Assembly: GCF_000169095.1 (NCBI RefSeq)
Contig: NZ_AAVU01000055.1
Location: forward strand, 1-37,746
DNA from: Lyngbya sp. PCC 8106
GTDB taxonomy: Bacteria > Cyanobacteriota > Cyanobacteriia > Cyanobacteriales > Microcoleaceae
DNA length: 37,746 bases
Reading direction: 5' to 3'
The notes under the pieces were generated by a model. The model saw only the letters and a program-made list of their open reading frames with translations, made no database searches and had not been told where the DNA came from. Position 1 is the stretch's first letter, and each line of letters opens with the position of its first letter. A program made the position numbers and the translations under genes. Shown here one piece after another: positions 32,510 to 37,746 of the stretch.

Positions 32510-32540
32510 CCTCTGTCAAAAAAAGGCAGGGGATTTTTTT
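32510..32540 (+). terminator. Rho-independent terminator of glgP
   Basis: Arms cctctgtc (32510-32517) and ggcagggg (32525-32532) form an 8-bp stem (two G-T pairs) around a seven-A loop; seven T follow (32534-32540). It ends transcription of glgP before the convergent secreted-protein gene. Confidence 0.8.
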
Positions 32541-32568
32541 GTTTGCAGTCACCGTAGATCATTGATCT

Positions 32569-33201
32569 CTACTCAGGATTAAAATTCCTAAAATCTCTAA
32601 CTCTTAACCCTTCTGAGAGAATTTCTACCTGACAATTTAAGGGCGTTTTCTCAAAATCACAAATAGAGTAACCGAGTAAATCACCCTGACGATTACAAAC
32701 CCGTAAATTATAACCATAGCGTCTAGTCACTGAAGAAAATCGATTGACAAACACATATTGTCCCATATATTTTTCGCGATTCCAATTGATCCGATTGACA
32801 ACAAGAGTAACTAAATTATTCACATACAAATCGGGCTGAAGTTGTGTAATTTTGGGTTCAATATACCAAGTTTCTAGCAATTGATATTGTTGACGGGTTT
32901 CTGGGGGTTGTTTGACTTTGAGTTGAATATCTGTTTTGCTTTGAACCTCCTCAAGGTTCTGAGGTTCTAGAGTCGAATATCCATAGAGTTCTTGGGCTAA
33001 CCACAAACTCGGAATACTGGGTTCAGTTTGAGACAGGGGAGGGGAAGGTAATTGATCCGTTTCCCAGAAACAAGGTTTAGGAGATTTACTCACAATCAGG
33101 GTGTCTGTCTCTTGCGATCGCAAAGGCTGAGTCAGGAAATTGCAACTTAAAAGTAAAGTTAAAAATGCTATTAGAGAACGATATTTATAATGATAGTGCA
33201 T
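32569..33201 (-). CDS. Secreted hypothetical protein
   Basis: 210 residues. A signal peptide is visible (SLIAFLTLLLSCNFLTQPLR, about 8-27), followed by a Pro/Ser/Thr-rich linker and a C-terminal region with LETWYIEPKITQLQPDLYVN, VNRINWNREKYMGQYVFVNR and RYGYNLRVCNRQGDLLGYSI. Cysteines C43, C165 and C177-region residues could form disulfides in the periplasm. I do not recognise the family. It lies upstream of no partner on its strand; the SLH-protein gene ends 99 bp upstream. Probably a periplasmic or outer-membrane-associated protein. The start ATG at 33199-33201 has no strong ribosome-binding site. Confidence 0.65.
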   Translation of the reverse strand: MHYHYKYRSLIAFLTLLLSCNFLTQPLRSQETDTLIVSKSPKPCFWETDQLPSPPLSQTEPSIPSLWLAQELYGYSTLEPQNLEEVQSKTDIQLKVKQPPETRQQYQLLETWYIEPKITQLQPDLYVNNLVTLVVNRINWNREKYMGQYVFVNRFSSVTRRYGYNLRVCNRQGDLLGYSICDFEKTPLNCQVEILSEGLRVRDFRNFNPE

Positions 33202-33299
33202 AGAAATTCGACTCCGATTCTGTAAAAAAACTCCCCTAAAATTCTGCTTGTTAACGTTCAGACTAGGAGAGTTTTAAGCTTTAAAATTGTACCTTTTAA

Positions 33300-34571
33300 T
33301 TAAAAGGGTAAAATTCCGCCCTTATCCGGTTTGACAATATAATCGGATGAAATGGGTTCAGCTTTGTCAGATGCGACTAAAGCTTGATAAATCATTGCTG
33401 AGACTTCCGCGCGAGTTGCGGGTTGATTGGGATTGAGAGTCTTTGTTTCTGGATAATTAACCACTAATCCGGCTTCTGTGGCGGCGGCGATTTGCTCAAC
33501 AGCCCACTGGGGAATTTGATCGGCATCCTGATAAACTTTTAAGATTTCTTCAGGATTTTTCGGGATTTTGAGATTTAATCCACTAACTAACGCCACCAAT
33601 ACTTGAACCCGAGGTACGGTTAAATTAGGATTAAACACCTCGCCGGGATAACCGGTCATAAAACCGGTTTTGGTGACATCAACAATTGCCTGTTCCGCCC
33701 AGTAGCTTTGATCTACATCTTTATAACTCGGTCCGCCGGATTGATTTTCTTCGGGAATAAAGGCATTTTCGACTTGAGCGGCAAATTCAGCCCGAGTGAT
33801 CGGTTGATCGGGCTTAAATGTACCATTGGCGTAGGGGATAATAATATCCTCTTGAGTGGTATAGTCAATAAACTCTCTGGCCCAAAAGCCTTCCGGAACA
33901 TCAGTCAGGACTAGAGGTACGGGTGTGGGTGTTTCAGTTTCCGGTTGAGTTGCGGTTTCAGTTTCCGGTTGAGTTGCGGTTTCAGTTTCCGGTTGAGTTG
34001 CAGCTTCAGTTTCCGGTTGAGTCGTTGCTTCAGTTTCCGGTTGAGTCGTTGCTTCAGTTTCCGGTGTTGCAGCAGCTTCAGTTTCCGGTTGAGTTACAAC
34101 AGTTGAGTCTTGAGTTGGAAGGGGTGATAGGGTGACTTCAGAAGTCGGCTCGGGTGACTCTGCTGTGTATTGATCTTGAGGTGCAAAGAAGAAGGGATTA
34201 AAACCCAACACCGGATTCATCGCTGTTGAGTTAGAATCAGTTCCCGTAACATCGGCTGTCGAAAACCGATTAAACACAGAGGCAGTTGGGGAGACAGAGA
34301 CAGGCTCAGAAGAAACTGGGGTTTGACTCCGATACTGAGCGAAGGATTCTTCTAAAACTCTAGATAAATTGAGATTATCCGAAATGGTTGTTTGAGGAGC
34401 AGGAACAACAGTAGGCGAAGCAAATTTTTGCTTATTGGGTTTAGCATCTCTACCCAAGATCCAAAAGAAAATACCGCTCATTGCAACAAGTGCGACTAAA
34501 ACGGCAATCCATTCGTCATTACGAGATGAACCTTGAGGCGATGATGAATTTGGAGGTATTGAGTGTGACAT
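33300..34571 (-). CDS. Membrane-anchored SLH-domain protein with ATTQPETE repeats
   Basis: 423 residues. One membrane helix near the N terminus (WIAVLVALVAMSGIFFWILG, residues 21-40) anchors it. A low-complexity region (about residues 41-222) contains seven 8-residue repeats of the TQPETEA/T kind at residues 160-214 (nucleotides about 33930-34094). The C terminus carries three S-layer-homology modules: VPEGFWAREFIDYTTQEDII with FKPDQPITRAEFAAQVENAF, YKDVDQSYWAEQAIVDVTKT with FNPNLTVPRVQVLVALVSGL, and YQDADQIPQWAVEQIAAATE with LNPNQPATRAEVSAMIYQAL. SLH domains bind pyruvylated or similar cell-wall polymers. The layout suggests an inner-membrane-to-wall tether. Confidence 0.85.
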   Translation of the reverse strand: MSHSIPPNSSSPQGSSRNDEWIAVLVALVAMSGIFFWILGRDAKPNKQKFASPTVVPAPQTTISDNLNLSRVLEESFAQYRSQTPVSSEPVSVSPTASVFNRFSTADVTGTDSNSTAMNPVLGFNPFFFAPQDQYTAESPEPTSEVTLSPLPTQDSTVVTQPETEAAATPETEATTQPETEATTQPETEAATQPETETATQPETETATQPETETPTPVPLVLTDVPEGFWAREFIDYTTQEDIIIPYANGTFKPDQPITRAEFAAQVENAFIPEENQSGGPSYKDVDQSYWAEQAIVDVTKTGFMTGYPGEVFNPNLTVPRVQVLVALVSGLNLKIPKNPEEILKVYQDADQIPQWAVEQIAAATEAGLVVNYPETKTLNPNQPATRAEVSAMIYQALVASDKAEPISSDYIVKPDKGGILPF

Positions 34572-34704
34572 GATAACACTTTAATCCAGACAACATCATC
34601 CTTAAGATTACCTGCTATTTTCCAGGGTGACAATTGTTCGTTCGATAGACAAAAGACTCGGGGCAAATTTACATGGAACAATTTGCCCACAATCAGTCTT
34701 GTTG

Positions 34705-36048
34705 TTAACGGTTCTGACGTTCGCTAACCGATAGAGATCGTAGAGGTTGTGAAGCCGCCTCAGTTTCTAAAAAATTGATCGCTCCGGCATAGTAAGGATC
34801 TTTGCGAGTACCAATTGATTGAGGATCGCCGGCAAGTTGTTTTTTCTGATCTTCAGTCAATTTTAATTTAACGTCAGGTGTGACTCCTTTTTTACTAATA
34901 TCGGTGCCATTAGGCGTATAGTAATGAGCAACGGTGACAGCTAAACCTGAACCATCAGATAAAGGAAAGACGGATTGAACTAATGCTTTTCCGAAGGTTT
35001 GATCGCCCATAATCACCGCACGATGATTGTCTTTCATTGCTCCTGCGAGAATTTCACTCGCACTAGCGGAGTTTCCATCGACTAAGACAACGGTGGGTAA
35101 AGTGCTAAGGGCGGTGCGGTTGGCTCGAATTTCTTGGGTGTCGCCGTCGCGATAGACCGTACTGACAATAATGCCATCATCCATCCACATCCGGGCGATT
35201 TCAATACTACTGCGGAGCAACCCTCCGGGATTTCCACGTAAATCGAGTACAAAAGCCTCTGCTTGTTGATCAGCCAACTCCTCCATCGCCGCTTTCATTT
35301 GTTCGGCGGCGTGGGAATTGAACTCCCGCAATTGAATATATCCAACTTTGCGATCGCCTTCGGTGTTGAGACGGTGGTAAACGGTTTCGAGTTCGATACG
35401 AGCGCGGGTGAGAGTGACATCAAATTCCTCTCGTCCTTGGCGTTCAATTCGCAGTTCTACTTGAGTTCCGACGCTACCCCGAATTTTTTCGGCGGCTTTA
35501 TCGACGCTCATTCCTTTTGTGGAGGTTCCATCAATGGCTAAAATTTTATCTCCGGCTTGAATTCCAGCTTCTAGTGCGGGAGAATTTTTTATCGGAGAGA
35601 CAACGACTATAGTTTTTGTTTTTTCATCTAATGAAAGCTGCATTCCCACACCGGACAGTTCTCCTGCGGTTTGGTTGGTTAACCGCTCATACTGTTTGGG
35701 GTCCATGAAGCGGGTGTAGGGATCGTTAAGTTTTTCTAAAGCTTGACGTAAGGCACCATAAGCTTCTTCGCGGGAAGAGTATTCTTGATTGAGTAGCTCT
35801 TGTCGAATGGCTTTCCAATTTTGGCGGTTAAAGCTCGGATCAACATACTTTTGATAGACAATCTGCCAAACCTCATCTACAACGGCTTTCGGACTATCTT
35901 TGAGGCTCGCATGAACTGCGTTACTGAGTCCGGGAACCGCGATTGCAGAAATGGCTGCAATTGCCATTAGACGTTTAGCTTTACTACGAATTGCCCCACT
36001 GAGAAGGCGATCGCAAAATGAAGAAAAGCTTTTTGCGTAGTCGTTCAT
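34705..36048 (-). CDS. ctpA: Carboxyl-terminal processing peptidase, S41A
   Basis: 447 residues. A Sec signal or anchor occupies about residues 24-47 (AKRLMAIAAISAIAVPGL...AVHA). A PDZ domain (about 130-215, LSGVGMQLSLDEKTKTIVVV) precedes the tail-specific protease domain. The Ser-Lys dyad is S329 (GNSASASEILAGAMKD) and K354 (GDQTFGKALVQSVFPL), 25 residues apart as in plant D1 protease. EEAYGALRQALEKLNDPYTR and LDLRGNPGGLLRSSIEIAR are also typical. The family includes CtpA, which matures the D1 subunit of photosystem II by removing its C-terminal extension, and the CtpB/CtpC paralogues. Which paralogue this is cannot be fixed from sequence. It is on the same strand as the SLH and DSP genes. 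Confidence 0.9.
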   Translation of the reverse strand: MNDYAKSFSSFCDRLLSGAIRSKAKRLMAIAAISAIAVPGLSNAVHASLKDSPKAVVDEVWQIVYQKYVDPSFNRQNWKAIRQELLNQEYSSREEAYGALRQALEKLNDPYTRFMDPKQYERLTNQTAGELSGVGMQLSLDEKTKTIVVVSPIKNSPALEAGIQAGDKILAIDGTSTKGMSVDKAAEKIRGSVGTQVELRIERQGREEFDVTLTRARIELETVYHRLNTEGDRKVGYIQLREFNSHAAEQMKAAMEELADQQAEAFVLDLRGNPGGLLRSSIEIARMWMDDGIIVSTVYRDGDTQEIRANRTALSTLPTVVLVDGNSASASEILAGAMKDNHRAVIMGDQTFGKALVQSVFPLSDGSGLAVTVAHYYTPNGTDISKKGVTPDVKLKLTEDQKKQLAGDPQSIGTRKDPYYAGAINFLETEAASQPLRSLSVSERQNR

Positions 36049-36706
36049 CTAGTCTTCCTCTGGCTTAATTCCCCGTATGGGGATGACAATACAAAATGGG
36101 GAATTTTTCCCCGTAAAAATCGTAATTTACGGCTGATTTCCGCCTGGGGCGAGAATCTAACAGTTAGAGTTAACAGTAATCCGTGAACAAATTTTTTGTC
36201 CACTTGGGTGAGCAAACAATCAAGGGAGAGGTCCCATTGGGGATCAAGGAATTGTTCCTCAATCTTTATAATTACTCAAGATTGAGTCCGTATTCCATGA
36301 GTTCCCTCATTTGAAGATTTCCCGGACTGGCTCACCTTTCATTTCGTTTTTTGGGTTTTCGGGAATGTAGACAATCTTTATACTGGGTCTTAACAAAATA
36401 ATCCTAACAGGATTTCACTTGTTCTCGATGTCGTACTCCTCTCTTTTTAGTGTAGCTAGACTTTTAGTAAATTGGAAATGATCTAATGTTAACATTTTTA
36501 CAAATTGAGTTTAAACGCTTTCTGAAGTCCGTCTAAAAGTTTCCTTAAGTCTCTCGGGATCTTCAGAAATTTACTCGGTTGACTTTTGATCCCAGCTGAA
36601 CGAGGTCTAGCGATCGCTAGATTTTTTTCAGTATGATACTTGACATTGACAAAAATTCCGCTGCATTTGCTACAGTTTAAAGACTTCAAGGTTGATCGGT
36701 TGAGGT
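36049..36706. other. Intergenic region between ctpA and the phosphatase gene
   Basis: 658 bp without a convincing gene. It holds the ctpA upstream region, with short G/C inverted repeats (ccccgtatgggg near 36072; tggggaa/ttcccc near 36096), and a perfect 9-bp hairpin at 36258-36286 (ctcaatctt / aagattgag) without a T-run. A HIP1-type gcgatcgc lies at 36610. A small minus-strand frame at 36498-36761 overlaps the phosphatase end and has no sign of being real. Confidence 0.6.
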
Positions 36707-37309
36707 CTAGCAAAAATTTCGAGATAAATTTCGAGACATCATGAACTTTGGAGTTTCCCAAGCATAGGCAAACTCAGAGATATAATCTTCTTGCTGTTGA
36801 GTTTCAATACTATATTGGCGAATTTCACGAACGGTTTTAATTGCTTTTTCGGGAGAATAACCCAAGGCTACCAAACAGCAAGCTGCAACCATTCCTGTTC
36901 GTCCTAAACCGCCCATACAATGAATAACAACTGTTTTATTTTGTTGAGTATTCAGCAAAATTTTTTGAACTAAAAGTATCAATTCATCTATCGAATTTGG
37001 AACACTCATATCTGGGATAGGAAACCAAATTGTTTGCATTTTTCTGGCTTGTGCTTGTACGATTAGATCCGGAATTTGTACAGCTTCAAACTCGTGTGAT
37101 TCGATCAGAGAGATTAAAACATCAGTCTGATAGTTATTTCGTAGACGATCAAGATCTTGCTCCAAACTACGATCCCACATGAAGTGCATTCCTTGATGCT
37201 TTTTTCCGGGTGCAAAAGTCAAGCCGATTTGACCGAGAGTGAGGATTTGATTGGGCGGTAGGAAATCCACGGTAATGGGATCATTTTGAGACGTTCGTTC
37301 CGCATTCAT
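36707..37309 (-). CDS. Dual-specificity/CDKN3-type protein phosphatase
   Basis: 200 residues, soluble. The P-loop H130-C131-M-G-G-L-G-R137-T-G (VVIHCMGGLGRTGMVAACCL) gives the catalytic Cys and phosphate-binding Arg. D100 in WFPIPDMSVPNSIDEL fits the general acid of the WPD loop. The N-terminal segment (ILTLGQIGLTFAPGKKHQGM, DVLISLIESHEFEAVQIPDL) resembles the CDKN3-type domain found in bacterial dual-specificity phosphatases. It likely removes phosphate from proteins or small phosphates; the substrate is unknown. Start ATG at 37307-37309. It lies downstream of the GUN4-domain gene by 77 bp on the same strand and may share its transcript. Confidence 0.88.
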   Translation of the reverse strand: MNAERTSQNDPITVDFLPPNQILTLGQIGLTFAPGKKHQGMHFMWDRSLEQDLDRLRNNYQTDVLISLIESHEFEAVQIPDLIVQAQARKMQTIWFPIPDMSVPNSIDELILLVQKILLNTQQNKTVVIHCMGGLGRTGMVAACCLVALGYSPEKAIKTVREIRQYSIETQQQEDYISEFAYAWETPKFMMSRNLSRNFC

Positions 37310-37386
37310 CTTCCGTTGACCGAAGTTGACAGTAAACAGTTTCCCTCTGATTGTAACGAGGTTTGAGATTCTGGGCTAGTGAGAAT

Positions 37387-37746
37387 TTACAGTTCACAGG
37401 CTTCTACCCTTGAAAACAGGAAGTTTCGGGCTTGGATCTCTTGAGAGGTCAAGGGTAAGGAGTTGGGGGAGATGAGTTGATAACTGGGTTCTTTTTCCAT
37501 TCCCGCTTCTAGTTTTTCTAACCGGGGAAGATGACCTTGAGGTGCATCCAGAGAAAAAGTCAGTTGTTCATAGACTCTCCAACTTTCTTTTCCATCGTCT
37601 CCTGTTTCAATCCATCGAACTAAATCATTAAAATGAATGTAGGCATCTGGATCGTATTTTCGGAGATGATCTTCTGTTAACTTGTTGCCTGTTTCTTTGT
37701 AAATTTCTTTTTGAATACTTAACCCAAACTGTTCACCTGAATATCG
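37387..37746 (-). CDS. GUN4-domain protein, C-terminal part (5' end outside window)
   Basis: The frame is open from the right edge to the TAA at 37387-37389, giving 119 residues without a start. RYSGEQFGLSIQKEIYKETG, the segment YIHFNDLVRWIETGDDGKES and the run YEQLTFSLDAPQGHLPRLEK match the second half of the GUN4 fold, in particular the FG-S-Q and L-F-L-AP-GHLP signatures. GUN4 binds porphyrins and stimulates magnesium chelatase; many cyanobacterial GUN4-domain proteins are fused to kinases, caspases or other sensors instead. The fragment cannot tell which. The C-terminal tail after GHLP is about 46 residues and not conserved in my memory of the family. Confidence 0.75.
   Translation of the reverse strand, partial: RYSGEQFGLSIQKEIYKETGNKLTEDHLRKYDPDAYIHFNDLVRWIETGDDGKESWRVYEQLTFSLDAPQGHLPRLEKLEAGMEKEPSYQLISPNSLPLTSQEIQARNFLFSRVEACEL

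Noticed and set aside
36498..36761. 87-residue minus-strand frame downstream of the phosphatase
   Set aside because: It overlaps the 3' end of the phosphatase gene in another frame and shows no domain or ribosome-binding site.

Overview
The window reads as a chromosomal segment of a filamentous, Oscillatoriales-type cyanobacterium; the species cannot be told from sequence alone. Evidence for this is the many HIP1-type gcgatcgc octamers, a ccmK3-ccmK4 carboxysome shell pair, CtpA, a GUN4-domain protein, a pheophorbide-a-oxygenase-type Rieske protein, CHAT/CHASE2 proteins, heptanucleotide tandem repeats and a cyanobacterial-style group II intron.

Left part (1-5.5 kb): two copies of a large secreted/calcium-binding-type protein gene on the minus strand, created by a tandem segmental duplication with a 2973-bp offset. 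The junction fuses the gene's upstream region to a 3' fragment of a glycogen debranching enzyme gene (glgX). Copy 1 is open but runs off the left edge. Copy 2 has lost one internal 249-residue unit and carries a frameshift at the recombination scar. A ~440-bp non-coding block upstream is almost identical in both copies although the adjacent coding sequence has diverged.

Middle-left (5.5-11 kb): a plus-strand cluster of a 49-aa signal-peptide-like ORF, a TPR protein, a CHAT (caspase-fold) protein with a C-terminal CHASE2/membrane module, and a secreted DUF928-like protein that overlaps it by 8 bp. An RTX calcium-binding protein follows. From 11 to 21 kb come housekeeping and photosynthesis-related genes: remA-gmk, a Rieske oxygenase, pnuC with a truncated nadR remnant, asnS, ccmK3-ccmK4, a TerB-like protein, a GT4 glycosyltransferase preceded by GGGAACA heptamer repeats, rodA and a VOC protein. 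The intergenic stretch at 21.0-21.2 kb holds a candidate structured small RNA with its own promoter-like elements and a Rho-independent terminator.

Centre-right (21.5-25.9 kb): the most notable system, a cyclophane RiPP locus of the Grr type. grrP encodes an orphan substrate-binding-like protein, grrA the secreted precursor with regularly spaced F-x-N motifs, and grrM the radical SAM/SPASM maturase. Upstream lies a bile-acid/sodium-symporter-family protein with an unusual secreted N-terminal region that may belong to the same unit.

Right part (26-37.7 kb): a membrane-anchored double-rhodanese protein; a 2.5-kb group II intron with a reverse transcriptase/HNH maturase, inserted ~175 bp upstream of glycogen phosphorylase glgP; a secreted hypothetical protein; a membrane-anchored SLH protein with ATTQPETE-type repeats; ctpA; a dual-specificity-type phosphatase; and the C-terminal part of a GUN4-domain protein running off the right edge. 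I saw no tRNA, rRNA, CRISPR array or IS transposase.
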